A DNA stretch of 64,000 bases, from the NCBI RefSeq assembly GCF_030445035.2, contig NC_080677.1, positions 156,551,169-156,615,168 on the forward strand, written 5' to 3'. Both the position numbers and the translations under genes were made by a program. Below are positions 1 to 12,575 of the stretch, one piece after another (the first letter of the stretch is position 1; every line of letters starts with the position of its first letter). The notes below the pieces were generated by a model. It worked only from the letters and a program-made list of their open reading frames with translations, did no database searches and was not told the DNA's origin. This DNA comes from Dasypus novemcinctus (lineage: Eukaryota > Chordata > Mammalia > Cingulata > Dasypodidae).

Positions 1-269
1 CTGGCAGTTCACAATCTCTTTGGGGTGGACTGTTACAGGGATTGTGGTTTGCCTCCCTGGGCTGTTAGCTAGGGTGAAGGGCCAGCTTCCCGGCCTGATG
101 GTTGCAGGTGGACCAGACTTTCCTGGTCTGGTGACTGCTGACAGTGGGTTCGATCTTCCCAGTCATGTCCCTTTGTCCATTCGGTCTCCTGCTAGTGACC
201 CCCCGCCGCACCGCCCCGTTTAAAATCGCCCTGCTCTTGCACACCAGCCCTCCCTAGCTGCCCCCACCA

Positions 270-455
270 GTTTTATTTTTCTCCACGGCCCTGTGGCACT
301 GCCTGACAGCTCTTTGTTTGCCGTCTGTCACCCAGAAGAATGTAAGCTCCAAGCTGGCAAGGCTCCTTGTCTGCGTGGTTCACCCCTCTGCTACCAGCAC
401 CCAGAAGAGTGGCACATAATAGGTGCTCAGTAAATATTCCACAAACGAATACTTG
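270..455 (+). mobile_element. LINE-2 3' end fragment
   Basis: It shows the L2 3' pattern: GAATGTAAGCTCCAAG, then TGGCACATAATAGGTGCTCA and GTAAATATTCCACAAACGAA. Confidence 0.85.
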
Positions 456-1384
456 ATTCTGGAGACCCCTGAAGTGCACAGTGGAAACTAGCTGGCCACA
501 CAGGTAAGGAAATAGTTCCTACAGGAGTTGCCTGTGTTCGTTTTAGACGTTTGCCAGATAAAATCTTTTTTACATCCCGCACAAAGAACCGCTTTAATAA
601 CCTGACTTTATACTGAACTTGCACCTGTCAGTGTCTCTCCTCCTTGAAGCCAGAAGTCTCTGGTTCCAGATTTGTTTGGTCCTCCCCACAAACACACCCT
701 TCCCTGACCTGCTGGTGATTTCTCAGGGAATTGCAAATGTCGGCAACAGTTGTGGGAGGCGAGAATCATGCTGGGGGATCGTCAGGCTCAGCCCAGCTCT
801 GAGAGTCTTGGTCGGGGTTAGGAACGGTTCCTTTTGCACCTCTCCTTCCTTCTTGGCCTGGCTGCCCTCAGTCCTGATGTCTCCCTGCAGCAGCTGGGGC
901 AGCCCCGGGTGTCTCCAAGGGGTGGGAGAAAGGGAGTACTCTCCTGGCAGTCGCCAAGTGCCAGCCTCCCTTCTTGGGCCCTGAGAACCTCTGAGATGGA
1001 GCCACTTTCTGGTGACACCCACCACCTTTGGAAGCCACTTTGTGGCCCCACAGACCAAAGTATGAGGTCTCAGAGAACAGACCGCCCAGCCTCTCCCTGC
1101 CCTATCTCCCCACAGCCTCGGGCAGCCTGGCAGAGCAAGGGCAGGCAAAAGACCAGCCTAGAGCTGCAGGCCCTCCTGCATCTGTTTGGTTTGGTTTGGT
1201 TCGACAGCTAGAAGGCTCCATTGTTGGGCAGTCTGATGGCTCATGGGATACCTGGAAACCTTCCACTTCTCAGACAGGCCTGCAAGGAGAAACCTTCTCG
1301 AGTCCGCACAGACTTACCTCTCCCAAACCTCTTCAAATCAGCCAACTCACCTAAATGTCCCCTAAATATGGAACGAGTATTTCT
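456..1384. other. Intergenic, no feature recognised
   Basis: The sequence is mixed-composition unique DNA. A (TTTGG)n-like run lies near 1185-1200. Several overlapping frames are open on both strands but none looks like a protein. Confidence 0.6.
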
Positions 1385-1510
1385 TGGCTCAAACCCCTTC
1401 CTTCTGTCTGGAATGACTTTCTTGTTCTTTCTCCCTATTTAAATCCAGTCCGTCTTTGAAAGCCCAGTTTAATTTCTACCTCTTTCACTAGCGTTCCCTG
1501 GCCACTACCA
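1385..1510 (+). mobile_element. LINE-2 fragment
   Basis: The stretch CCCCTTCCTTCTGTCTGGAA, CAGTTTAATTTCTACC, GCGTTCCCTGGCCACTACCA follows the L2 ORF2-end pattern, diverged. Confidence 0.6.
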
Positions 1511-3039
1511 TCCATCAGGCAGCGGGGACAAGGACTGACAGTTCCAGCTGAACATGGGAAGGCTGAAAAGTTGCAGGATGCCCAACTAATATCTATTCTC
1601 CATAAAGTCAGGGAATTCAGATGTTTCCTTCCATGCAAAAGGATTTTCATCAGCATAACGTCTGACTTCTCTCCACCTCTTACTCCCTTCAAGAGGAGGT
1701 GGGGAGACTTCTAAGAAGAATATACTGGGCATTCTTGGCCAGTTCCACCCTCTTCTTTCTGGGGGGTTAAATTTGACTGCAGGTTCCCCGTGCTCTAAGT
1801 CTTCCCTGTACCAACACCACCATGAAAGAAGGTGTATCTGTTGGATTTTGGAATTTGCTTTGTAGGTTCATTTGGTTCGCACAGTGAGCTATGGTTTCTA
1901 GCTGAGACTTTAGCCGTAAATAAGGAATATTGTGGCTCCATCTGCTCTGTGTCTTTCAGTTTTTTCAGAATTTGGGCAGGAGAGAGGGGTGCTGTTTATT
2001 GACCCTTGTAAGAACTCGAAGATTTTTTATCTCAGATTCCTATTCCTAGATTCCTTGTTATCGACTTCGATCCATCTATTTATATACATATATAAATTGT
2101 ATGTATAAGCAAAACATGCCTCTATCTCTGACCTGGTTCTTCCTGGATTTCAGCAGTGCCCTGGCATTCCTCTGGTTTCGCCCCTATGGCTTTGAAATGG
2201 CAGTGAAGTGGACCCACATCTCCACCTCCGTTCTCCTTACCTGTTGGCTTCAGGCCCCACCTCCCCACCCTTTACCAGGGCAACCAGCACTGGGCGGTAG
2301 GTCCTGTTCCAGCGGTGAGCTGGTCTCTTCTGAGCGCTTGGTGAGACCTCACAGCAGGCTGGCGAAGGGCCTGGGTCCTGGAGCCAGGCTGCCTGTGTTT
2401 GAGTGGCTTCCCCACTTAACAGCTGTCTAACCTTGGGCAAGAGCGTTAAACTCCCTATGTCATGACATTTTATAATAATTGATGCTCATAAAGACGATGT
2501 GACTCATCAAGCAGAATTCAAGATCTGTTTGCCTCCGTTTAAGAAGGTGGGAAAAAATATAACACATTCTAGAAATGTTCTTACCTAAAGCAGTTCTCAA
2601 AATGGTGGTAATCAGAAGGCTAAGATTTAATTACTTTGAAAAATCCTTCAGAAAGGATAGATCACCTTCTGAAATACTGTAGGCACACAGGCTTTGTAGC
2701 CAGGAGGCTTTGCCCTAACAAACCCATTGGGATTGAGGGCTACTGGGAGGTGGTAAGCAGAACTCTTCTGCCCATATACCTGTCTGCATCGTGCATTTAC
2801 ATGGCACCGGAGATCCCTAGGGGAAAAAGAGACTTCTTCCCCTTGCTATTCAAAATTACTAAAATGTGTTCTATGGGCTAGGGCACACCAACCAAGGAAG
2901 AAATTTTAAAAATTTAAAAAAAAGTAAAGATGAAAGCAGGAATAAATTTGAAAGGAAAAAAACATAGAACTAATAAATATATCAAAATACTGGTAGTGGG
3001 GGAAACATCCTTTTATTCTATACCTATTAAGTGTGTATG
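1511..3039. other. Intergenic, mostly unassigned
   Basis: Apart from the MIR at 2365 nothing is recognised. AT-rich words increase after 2460. A possible MER5-like end (AGCAGTTCTCAAAATGGTGG, 2589) is too weak to call. Confidence 0.5.
2365..2500 (+). repeat. MIR SINE fragment
   Basis: CTGGAGCCAGGCTGCCTGTG and CTAACCTTGGGCAAGAGCGT are the MIR core words. Confidence 0.8.
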
Positions 3040-3240
3040 TATTACACACTCAAAAATTAAATTATGTTATAGATAGATTAGTGATCAGTACATTATATAG
3101 ATAAATAACAAATTAGATATAGACAGCTGATAGATATAGATCAGTAGGGAGGTAAGTAGCCAGGTAGGTAGGTAGATAGATGGATGACAGATAATAGAGA
3201 GACAGGCAGATAGGTAAGAAGACAGGTAGGAAGATACACT
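3040..3240 (+). repeat. GATA/GGTA-rich imperfect microsatellite
   Basis: Irregular GATA, TAGATA and GGTAGGTAGGTAGATAGATG words run across the stretch, flanked by AT-rich DNA. Confidence 0.85.
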
Positions 3241-3504
3241 ATTTTTAGGACCACAGCCTTATGAGTCAATAATTGCCTTTCTCGTTCCTGAGCGCCATAC
3301 TTCTACAACCTGTACTTGCTGGTAGAAACCCATTTTGTCAGGGGGAATGGCTCTCCTGGGGCCCCGTCCCATAGAATGGCCAGGTCTGCTTCCCTCAGCT
3401 TCTTTCTGTCTCTCAAACTTCACACCCAATCGATCAGAAAATCTTTCTCTACCTTAAGGCTGTATCAGAATCCAACCACTTCTCAGCACCTCCCCACACA
3501 GCCA

Positions 3505-4180
3505 CCAGTCTCTTCACCTCTCTTCTGGCTCATCGTAAAAGTCCCATGACCCACCTCCCTGCCTCCACCCAGCCCTCCTGCAGGTTATTCTCAGCACAGA
3601 AGCCAGAGTGATCTCTCTAGAAGAAGCTGGATCATGCCAGTCCCCTGCTCCAAATTCTCCAGTGCCCTCCCAGTACTTTCAGATGGGCGGTCCTTACAGG
3701 GTCGACAGGGCCTTTGCTAATCTGCCCCATCCCCTCGCTCCCTCCCCACACCCCCCACCCCAATCCCGCTCCCACCAGCCTCCTCCATGCTAAGCTTGGA
3801 GCCTCCCCCACAGGCCCTGCCGCTGTCACTGCTCCCGCCTGGGACGCACCTCCCCTAGACAGCTGACGGCCCCTCCCTCACTTCCTGCAGGCCTGTGGCC
3901 AAGTGCCAGCTGCGCAGGGAGGCCTTCCTTGACAACTTATTGAAAATCGCAACCTCACCCCCACCCACCCAGACACACTGTCAGCCACTGAGACTGAGCA
4001 AACACAGGGAACGAGATGTTTTAAAATGGAACCATTTTTCTCCATAGTACTTAGATGTACCATTTACCCTATTTGCCTGTTGGTTTTCTATCTCCTTCCG
4101 CTGGGATGCAATCTCCGTAAGGGTGCAGGCTAAGTCTGTCTTACTCATTTCTCGCCAGCTGGAGGTGCTCGGTAAATGCG
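3505..4180 (+). mobile_element. LINE-2 3' part, longest in window
   Basis: L2 words occur in order: CCAGAGTGATCTCTCTAGAA, GATCATGCCAGTCCCCTGCT, AGGGCCTTTGCTAATCTG, CCTCCCTCACTTCCTGCAGG, GGCCTTCCTTGACAAC, TTTTTCTCCATAGTACTTAG, and TGCTCGGTAAATGCGTGA at the end. Confidence 0.85.
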
Positions 4181-4592
4181 TGAGAGTGAGCTTTGAAGGA
4201 ATGAGTGACTCTCTAGGGTTGAGAGTTCACAGCCCCTGCACCCTCAGCCTCCACGGCAGCAGCTCGAGAGCTGGGTCTCACTCAGCGTTTGCTCTCCCGG
4301 CAAGCAGCCCACAGGACCAGGCGGGCTTTCCAGGGAGGATGAGCCTCCCTGGGACCCTTGAACACACTGGGTTGGTTGGTGTCTCAGCTTGCCTGGCTCC
4401 TGGGCCGCATGCAAAAATATGTGCTGCATAAATGGTGACTGAGGCCCTGAATTTCCTGCTAATTTGGGCAGATGGGGAACCAGAGTTTTGTGTAGGTTCT
4501 GGAGGAAAGGGTAATATTATTTTTGCCTCAAGCTAGGAATAGCCTTTTTATATATTGTTAGTGTCCAGCATCTAACACTTAATAAATACTAG

Positions 4593-5001
4593 GGAAGCAG
4601 GTTTGGCTCAAGGGATAGGGTGTCTGCCTACCCCATGGGAGATCCAGGTTCAAACCCCGGGCCTCCTGACCCATGCGGTGAGCTGGCCCACACGCAGTGC
4701 TGATGCACGCAAGGAGTGCCGTGCCACACAGGGGTGTCCTCCGCGTAGGGGAGCCCCACACACAAGGAGTGCGCCCTGTAAGGAGAGCTGCCCCGCGCGG
4801 GAAAAGCACAGCCTGTCCAGGAATGGTGCTGCACACACGGAGAGCTGATGCAGCAAGATGGCAAAAAGAGACACAGATTTCCGATGCTGCTCACAAGAAT
4901 GCAAGCGGACACAGAAGAACATACACAGCAAATTGACAGAGAGCAGACAATGGGGGGTGGGGGGGAGAAGGGGAGAGAAATAAATTTTTAAAATCTTAAA
5001 G
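4593..5001 (+). mobile_element. DAS-type tRNA-derived SINE, full length
   Basis: The head has a Pol III B-box-like segment (GGTTCAAACCCCG), then the body typical of this family and an A-rich tail. A 9-bp target duplication AAATACTAG lies at 4584-4592 and 5002-5010. Confidence 0.93.
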
Positions 5002-5010
5002 AAATACTAG

Positions 5011-8000
5011 TTACCTCCCTTTTTTAGCCCCATTTTGTCTGGCACCACCCTTGCAATCCCACACCTCCCTGCAATATTCATATATACTTCTTGTTAAATG
5101 AATGAAAAGTATCACAATATATTTTCCACACCATAGTAGATTCAAGGGAAAACCTCTCACCCTCTCTAATCCAATACGGTAAGAGGACCATCTGACAAAA
5201 GGACTAGAAAACAGTAAGCACAGCTTTATGGCGGGTGAGGTGGGCTCACCGATGTGCGGTCTCCCAACCAGATTCAGTGCAGCTTGGAAAGAGGTGCCGT
5301 GTGGGTTAGGGTTGGCTCTGCGCTCAGTAGAGAACAGGATACCCCATCAGTAGTCGACCGCCAGCATTTTCCCTAGATTTAGAGACGGGTTGTTTTTTCC
5401 CTGGCACCTGTCCTTAGGTAAGGTCCTACAGCAGGTCCAGGGTTCTAGCCACACAATGATCACCTTTCTCCCAACCTCTGGGTTCCTCTGGTGTTGAACG
5501 TCACCAAGCATCGCGGGTTCCTCTCGGTCCTGCCGGTCAGTGATTCATCTGCCTCTCTGGAAAGGACAGAACAAAACAGATCCGAAGGGAAAGTTCTTGC
5601 ACTCTAAAGGAGGCTCTTGTCACAACAGAAACAAGAAGCAGACTGGAAGAGCTTCCCTTGGCTTTCAGGTCCGCAAAGTGAAGCTCCATTGGACAGTTCG
5701 GTTTGGTTTTGCACCTCGTGCCTCTGCCTAATGGAGCTCTGCCCACAGGAGAGAAGGCCGTGGCTCACTATCGCAGCTCTACGCGTGGATGCCCATGAGG
5801 GCCCGGGTTGCGGGCTGGGAAGCCCTGTGGGTTCTCTGCAGAAGAGAGAGTCACGGAAACTGGAAGAGAACCCATCATGCAAGAGGCCTTGGGCAGGCAG
5901 CTCTTCAAAACAATTATCTCACCCCAACAGTGGACGCAGGGCTGGTTTCTTTCCTTCTACTTTTTTTGGCAGGAGAGCCTTTAAGAAAAGCGACTTAGTG
6001 TTGCCTAACAGGATTAAAATCTTAACTGAAGCATTTTCGACTAATCCACCCACTACTCTCTAATCCCCTGTGAGTCAGAAGGTAAAGGAAAAGTTTCTCT
6101 TTTGACTAAAAACCCACATTCTTAGAAGTCCCCACACCCTAGCACCCCTCAGGGCCCCCCTTGTTGAATAGACACCCCACACCGACCTTCCTTTGGGGGG
6201 TCCTCGGACATGCTCTCAAAGGCGCCCCGTTCTCCCTCAGGTGAACCCAGCTCTTTACAGCCTCTCTGACCTTGGGCCTGGACTTTTTGTTCTTTTTCTT
6301 TTTTTTTTTTAACATCCACAAAAAAGAGATGTTCCTTTTACTGCAAGATAACATTCCAGAGGTCTTTAAAAGCCAGGGCTTTCCTCCTATGATAACAGTT
6401 TCATTTTGAAAGTCTTAACCCGGAATTCAGAAAGGAGCAGCAACCCCTTCTAGCATATTCCCTATTTTGGAAAATGTAGTAAAAGTAATACTGAAGTAAG
6501 GATTACAGCAGCTGGTTTGCAAGCCCAGGTCTACCTACCAGCTGAGTCATTGAAGTTTTCTCAACTTTTCTCATCCATAGGAGGGCCTACCCCTCCCCGC
6601 TGGAAATTCCCACAGATGGGGGAACAATCAGATGGGACCTTGTAGTTGAAGGCATCTCATCAGCCACAAATCCCTCTACAAATACAGGGTATTAATATTT
6701 TCCATTTGGAATTTCTCCCCTGTTGGAAGTATATAGTGTCCCCTCCACTCCCTGTAAACACAGAATGTTGTTACAGCGTTATCTTCGGCCGGGTCTACTT
6801 GCCCTCATAAATTCTTGTTATCACTGGCCCTCTGGACAACCGTGCTGGCCTACAAAAAATAATATTAATGTTATTTAATCCTGGATTATCAGGGGTTTTT
6901 CTGTTTGGCAGGTGTTGTTGCTACGTTGGCAAAAGATTAGACTAGCAGGCAAGGTAAATGTTTTGCAGAAATCTTTATTTCTCTAGCAGGGCAGGAATTT
7001 GCCCGGCCAGTGCACTGGAGAGAGCCACACGGGTATATGATAGGACAGGGTTCTTTCCCACGAAATGTGCCATTGCAAAGTAAAGGAGCCAAATTGACAC
7101 CTACTAATTGAGAAGTGTTTTGGAGTCCCACTTACACAATGGGAAAGAAGAGAATTTTGTTTTCAATTGGAGGAGACTCAGCGACGCCCAAGTCCCTGGC
7201 GTCTGAGAGTCTCCACACTCTTTAATTCCATGGAGTGCCTCGTGGCTCTCCTGTGTCCCAGCCTCCCAGCCTGGAAAACACCCAGACCTGTGTCATCTGT
7301 GCCACAGGTTTCCCCTAAATCCTGGAGAACAAGAACAAACCAAATGACAAATTACCCCCGGGGAGGAAGCCAGGCAAAGCCCCTGCAAACCCGCAGGCCA
7401 CCAGGTGGGGCGTCCGGGTGTCCCGGGATGATGGGGGGGAAAGATCCAGAACCTTCCAGCCACATTCATCACCCTCATCGTCTTCAATCAAAGAGGCCCG
7501 CGTGAGTGCAGGCACTTGGGAAGAAAAGGGCTTGCACATTGCATAAAGGCCAGTCAGAGAGAAGCAGTCTGCAGAAGTCTTTCCCCATCCTTCCTTCTGA
7601 CACATGGAGCGATGTTCCTTCATCCCTTGCACCAAAATCTCTCTTTGTTGAGTCGAATTCCGTTGATGACATTTATAAAAGATAAATGAGTCGAGGAAAA
7701 TCTTGGTTAATTCAGACACTCTGGGAAGAGGACCATAGTTTAAAAGAAAGCAGCAATTAGGGACTTTCTAGAACACACTGCAGGTGAGTAAAATGCCACC
7801 CTGTGGCCTGAAGGAAACCCACTCCCGTGCCCAGGTGAGCAGAAAGTGTATTTACCATTTCAATAGTTTGTCTGTTTGGTCCTCCCCAAGCCTGGGCAAC
7901 TCTTGAGTTTGCTTAACAAAGGCTGTGAAATAGGCAAATGTAACTTTGCAAATCCGGTTTTTTCCAGCTGATTCAACCCCCAACCTGATTTGGCGAGGTT

Positions 8001-8602
8001 TAAAGGAGGGAGGCCTCATGGCCACGGAGCCAGGGAGCCCCAGGGCTGGGGTTGCTGCCTGAGCATTTCCCATCAGACTTTCCAGCCCCACAGGAACCCC
8101 GTGTGTCCTAAGGCATGTTCTACTTTGCAGAATACAAGAAAACGCTAATCCTTCCATCTCTTAATGGCATAAAATTTAAAACCCACAGATTATTAAGACC
8201 AGACTTGTGCCGAGTGTTTCATTATTTCTGAAATCATGCTCCGCAGTGAAGGTTTCCACATACCTTTATGGTAACGTGCCGCCCTGGAGAAAAAAGAAAA
8301 CCTGAAATTGTCCCCCAGCTCCAGGATGTGGCACACAAGTCATTCCCTACAGAAGGCGCCCCAGCAACAATTGCCCACCGAGGCGCCTTTGGAAGGCGGA
8401 GCTCAAAGACCATTTCTAGTCACCCCTGGCCTGAGTTTTCTTTGCTTGATTGCCAGAATCCTGTGAGCAGCTGTAGCCCACAGACGTGTCTTCAGAACTC
8501 CTTTCATGGTGGAGTTACCTGAGCTCCATTTTACCACTGTTTATTCTGTTCCCTTATGAAAAAAAACACTAAAATTTCTGCAGAAGGCCTCTGAGTGTCC
8601 TG
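5011..8602. other. Intergenic, unassigned unique sequence
   Basis: There is no exon, transposon or tandem array that I can support, except a weak MIR near 6.5 kb and a T-run at 6298-6311. Confidence 0.55.
6500..6590 (+). repeat. MIR SINE fragment, weak
   Basis: AGCTGAGTCATTGAAGTTTTCTCAACTTTTCTCATCCATAG-type order (6541-6582) resembles a diverged MIR right half. Confidence 0.45.
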
Positions 8603-8618
8603 TTTAGTTCAATCTTTA

Positions 8619-9006
8619 TTTGTTTTTAAAGATTTATTTACTTCTCCCCCCTCTCTCCATTGTCTGCTCTCTGTGTCCATTCGCCGTGTGTTCTTCTGTG
8701 TCTGCGTCTATTCTCATTAGGCGGCTCCAGGAACCGATCCTGGGACGTTCCAGAGTGGGAGAGAGGCAGTCATTCTCAAGCACCACCTCAGCCCCCTGGT
8801 CTGCTGCATCTCTTATTGTCTCTCCTCTGAGTCTCTTTTTGTTGCACCATCTTGCTGTGCCAGCTCTCCGTGTGAGCCAGCACTCCATGCAGTCCAGCAC
8901 TCCGCATGGGCCAGCCTGCCTTCACCAGGAGGCCGTGGGTATTGAACCCTGGACCTCCTATATGATAGACGGGAGCCCAATTGTTTGAGCCACATCTGCT
9001 TCCCTG
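8619..9006 (-). mobile_element. DAS-type SINE, long variant with second tRNA-like segment
   Basis: The reverse-oriented SINE is flanked by an imperfect 16-bp target duplication (8603-8618 and 9007-9022, two mismatches). Besides the head B-box it contains a second B-box-like segment (reverse of GATCGGTTCC, near 8735). Confidence 0.9.
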
Positions 9007-9022
9007 TTTTGTTCAGTCTTTA

Positions 9023-10489
9023 CGGGAGTGTGAAGCAGGGGAAGGAGGCCAAAATCTACCACAGAACAGACGCAACATGCCTCCCGCAGAGGGTCAAACC
9101 TGATGTAGGCCATAGAAGCATCTCTGGGTCATTCCACAGGATTCTCAAACATCCAAAGTTTCCAGCTTAGTGTTTTGATCTGCTCTCTAATTACCATGAT
9201 TTGTTTTGCTGTTGCCATAACTTTGATTAGGATTTGGGAAAAACATGGGGAGAAAAGGAGTAATGCTTTATCAGACTAAAAATAAAATATATAAAACAAA
9301 TTCAGCTTCAAATTTTCTACTGTCTGGTATTCTACAAAAATTCCTTTATAAAATTTCCACCCCCTACACAGGAGTTGAGGGTATACCATATTACACGTTT
9401 TAACTCCCTCTTAAGTTGACTATAAAGACCTGCTATTCATACTGCAAAGTCCTTCCCTGGTGAGAATGTGTGCCCCCTCATTCCATCAACCTGACCAGAT
9501 CACCTGCCATGTAAAGGGCTGCAGCGGGCCTCAGGTGTGATCAGCTCAGGTCCTCACCTGCCGCAGGTTGCCAACACTAGTAAGGGGAAATGAAGACCAA
9601 CTATTCACCATCAACAGGGGTTTGCCAACCTCAGGTCCATTGGCAGAAGTGAAGGTAAACCACACACTGAAACCATCTTTCTTCCCTCTTGCCCTTCCTT
9701 AAATTGGAATTAAACACGCCAACCAAGTTTTCAAGAAATTGAAGAGGGAGGCTTAATTACTAAATGTGACGGCTCTTTGCAAAGCATGATACTGTACACA
9801 TACACAAACTATGACTTCATCTGGGGAGAAATGGAAGGAGTTATGTATTGCCTCATCAGAATTGAGAATATGGAATCATAAAAATGCACTATAAAGAGTC
9901 TATTTGTACCTTATGTAAAGAGTGTATAATTTCATTTGGACTCTAAGTTTCCCAAGTCAAAAAATCTCCCTTAGTAACAAATATGTAACATACGGAGATG
10001 CTTTGCGTGGGTAAGAAATTAATTCTTCAAGCATCAAAGGGAAACCTGTAATTGTAGAAATGTGGTCAAGTCCATCAACTTGGAAAATTAATTTCATTGC
10101 AAGATTGCATTGATTTCATCTGCTATCCTTCCCTAGCAACAGTTAGAAAAATTAAAAGATTTTGCAAGGTAGGAGGCCCCCCCCCCCCCCCCCCCGTCAA
10201 TTTACCCATCAAAGAGTGGGGGGGCTCTTTAAAATTATCTGAGAAAGGTAATCTCCACACTCTGAAAATCCCTCAGTATTTTGATGAGCAATTCAAAGTT
10301 CATTTGGCCTGGGCCAAAGCAAAAAGTTTTGTTGTTATTATCGCTTAATTAAGAAATCAATGCAAAAGCAAAATGCCTTTGGTTTACCACTTTCCGGGTT
10401 GCTAAGAAACACGACTAAATCTGCGAGCTTTAAACTTTAATAACCAAATTCCTGGGCCAGCCCCTCCTGGGTCAAGTGGCCCGTAGCCC
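9023..10489. other. Intergenic, AT-rich unique sequence
   Basis: No repeat family is recognised apart from the C19 run. It leads into the CpG island at 10.49 kb. Confidence 0.55.
10177..10195 (+). repeat. C19 homopolymer
   Basis: Nineteen consecutive C residues follow AGGAGG. Such long C/G runs are rare in mammalian DNA and prone to i-motif or G-quadruplex folding and to sequencing error. Confidence 0.9.
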
Positions 10490-11190
10490 ACCCCCACCCC
10501 CACCGCCGCCCGAGAAAGGAAAGTCTGCGCAAATCAAGATCGACCCCACCGACAGGGCTGCGGTCTGGGGGAGTCGGGCTGCAGGAAGGGCTGCCATCGT
10601 GCGCTGCTTCAGCAGGCACCCCCGTTTTCCCAGGACGCCTGGATAACCGGCCCTAAAGAGGAGAGGGGGCGCTCGGTGAAACGCTGGCGGGGCCCCGGGA
10701 TCGGCACCCGTCCGGGCACCCACTCCGCGCTGCTGGGGACGGAGGTCTCCACGCGGCGCTAACTGAACCCAGAGCGCGGCGGGGCCGTCACGCAGGGTGC
10801 CAGCGCCTCGGGGCAGCCACCCTGGCGGCGGCGCGCGCGCTGGGGGCCGTGCGCTCCTGGAGGGAGGCACCGGCCTGGGCCGTGGGGACGCGGAAACGTG
10901 TCAATTTCCAGACTGTTCGGAGGCCGAGGTGACCACGCCAGTGACAGCCGGCCGCGAAGGGTTTTCTAAAATAGCCTTACCCCCCTACAGTGCAAACGAA
11001 GCTGAACCTATTAATTCAAAGCACAGCTCGGCGCTCCCGCCCCAGCGCTCCTTTCCGACAGGCGCTGCCCCGGCAGAGCAAAGGCTTCGGTCTGGAAGCA
11101 GGGACGACCGCGGGGGGCTGCGCCCCTCTTAGGAGCCTGGGTCTAAACAGCTCCCCGCAGCGGCTCTCCTTCCAGAGGCCGCCCCACGCC
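10490..11190. promoter_or_regulatory. Orphan CpG island
   Basis: About 700 bp is rich in GC and CpG, including GCGGCGGCGCGCGCGC near 10830, set in AT-rich DNA. No exon is recognised. It is followed at once by an AT-rich block (11220-11425) with homeodomain-type motifs. It could be a promoter of a non-coding transcript or a regulatory element; there is no direct evidence for either. Confidence 0.7.
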
Positions 11191-11219
11191 GACAGGCAAC
11201 CCGCCTGCTTTCTCTAGAC

Positions 11220-11425
11220 ACAGCAATTTGGGCTCCTCTGTCGCTCTCTGCTCCTTTTTTAATCATTTGGATCTTAAAATAATTAGAGGGAAAGACGTTC
11301 CAAAAATAAAAAAGATCAGCAGCTGAGCTTTATAATTCTAACGTCAGCACACGTATCATTTCAGTCTCTCTGGGCAGGTATGATTTCAATAATCAGGGTG
11401 TTTGCATACATTTTCTAATTACCAC
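11220..11425. promoter_or_regulatory. Candidate enhancer-like block
   Basis: TAATTA occurs at 11280-11285 and 11416-11421, CAGCTG at 11320-11325, AACGTCA (CRE half) near 11340, and TTTGCAT near 11401. The block abuts the CpG island. The call is by motif density only. Confidence 0.3.
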
Positions 11426-11621
11426 TCTTGCCCCTGGATCTGTGTTTTTAAACTTCCAAGTTCACCAGGGCCACAGCGGGTGGGCTGCCTCCACAGCCGG
11501 CGCCAGCTTCCCCCCGGCTACCCCATCTCAGCCTCCCCAGCCCTGGACACAACCTCGGTTTGCCCATTCCCTATCAAAGCAGCGCCTGAGCAAAGAAAAA
11601 TAGTGCTTTTGGTGGTGGTTT

Positions 11622-11642
11622 GGGGGGGGGGGAGGGGGCGGG
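11622..11642 (+). repeat. G-rich run
   Basis: A run of 11 G is followed by A, five G, C and GGG. It can form a G-quadruplex. Confidence 0.85.
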
Positions 11643-11999
11643 AAGAGTGAGGAGTGGTAATTCTATTCCTAACCACATGTAATTTAAGAGAAAATGAATA
11701 GATGTTTGAGGCAGCTTAGCCCTTGATTCTAGGTAATTCTGCAGTCTGGGACCGCAGGCAGCCGCTGTCACCTGGGTGAAGAATCTGAGCCACCCTCAGC
11801 TCAGTAGCCAAAGGGTTAATTGCAGGGGAGGCCCACACTTCCCAGCATCTGCAGCCCCGGTGAGGAACACTGCCACTGGACAAGGCAGCTCTTTGCCGGG
11901 ACCCAGAGCCCTCGGTGGCTAAACTATTCCAGCAGGTTCTCTGCCCACTTCCAAGTACAGAGAACACCAGGGATCACAGAGGAGGCGCAAGAGCAGCAC

Positions 12000-12290
12000 A
12001 CCCGTGTGCCGGACTTCCTTTATGCCAGGCATGTCCTCAGTACTTGAGATAAGTAACTCATTTAATCTGCACAAGTTAATTCAACTAATGGACCAATGAA
12101 TAATTTCCTGAGCCCCTACTCACGTGGGCAAGGTGATGCAAAGTCCTCACATGCATTCGCTGATTTCATCTATGAGGCAGGCAGAGTACCTGCTCCAGAG
12201 CTGCTAAGAGTATCAGGTGGGATAAGGTACATAAAGCCCACAACACAGTACCTGGCACACAACCAGTGCTACAGTAAATAGTAGGTATTG
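12000..12290. repeat. Two MIR fragments in opposite orientation
   Basis: A reverse MIR piece (TATGCCAGGCATGTCCTCAG to AACTCATTTAATCTGCAC, 12000-12075) and a forward piece (AAGCCCACAACACAGTACCT, GGCACACAACCAGTGC, 12200-12290) lie about 130 bp apart. Confidence 0.65.
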
Positions 12291-12374
12291 ATACTTAAAA
12301 TTCATTGAGTAGGTGTGTTAGAGAAAAGACGGCGTTAGTCATTGCAAACCTTGTAAGGGGGAAACCTCTAACAA

Positions 12375-12575
12375 GGTGTTATGTGTCCAGTGCTTTACAT
12401 TTATCTTATTTAATGTTTACAAAAATACTATACTATGCAGAAGCTTCTATCCTTGTTCACGTTTCACAGAAAAGAAAACTGAGGTTTAGAGAGATTTGAA
12501 AATGTGGCCAAGGTCATAGAATTGGTAAAAAAAAGTATGGTTGAAACTCAGGAAATCTGACTCACAAGCTTATTT
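12375..12575 (-). repeat. MIR SINE fragment
   Basis: CAGTGCTTTACATTTATCTT, GAAAACTGAGGTTTAGAGAG and GGCCAAGGTCATAGAATTGG follow the reverse MIR order. Confidence 0.8.

Noticed and set aside
723..1211. Several overlapping frames of 77-141 aa near the left end
   Set aside because: Frames are open on both strands together; no protein similarity is recognised.
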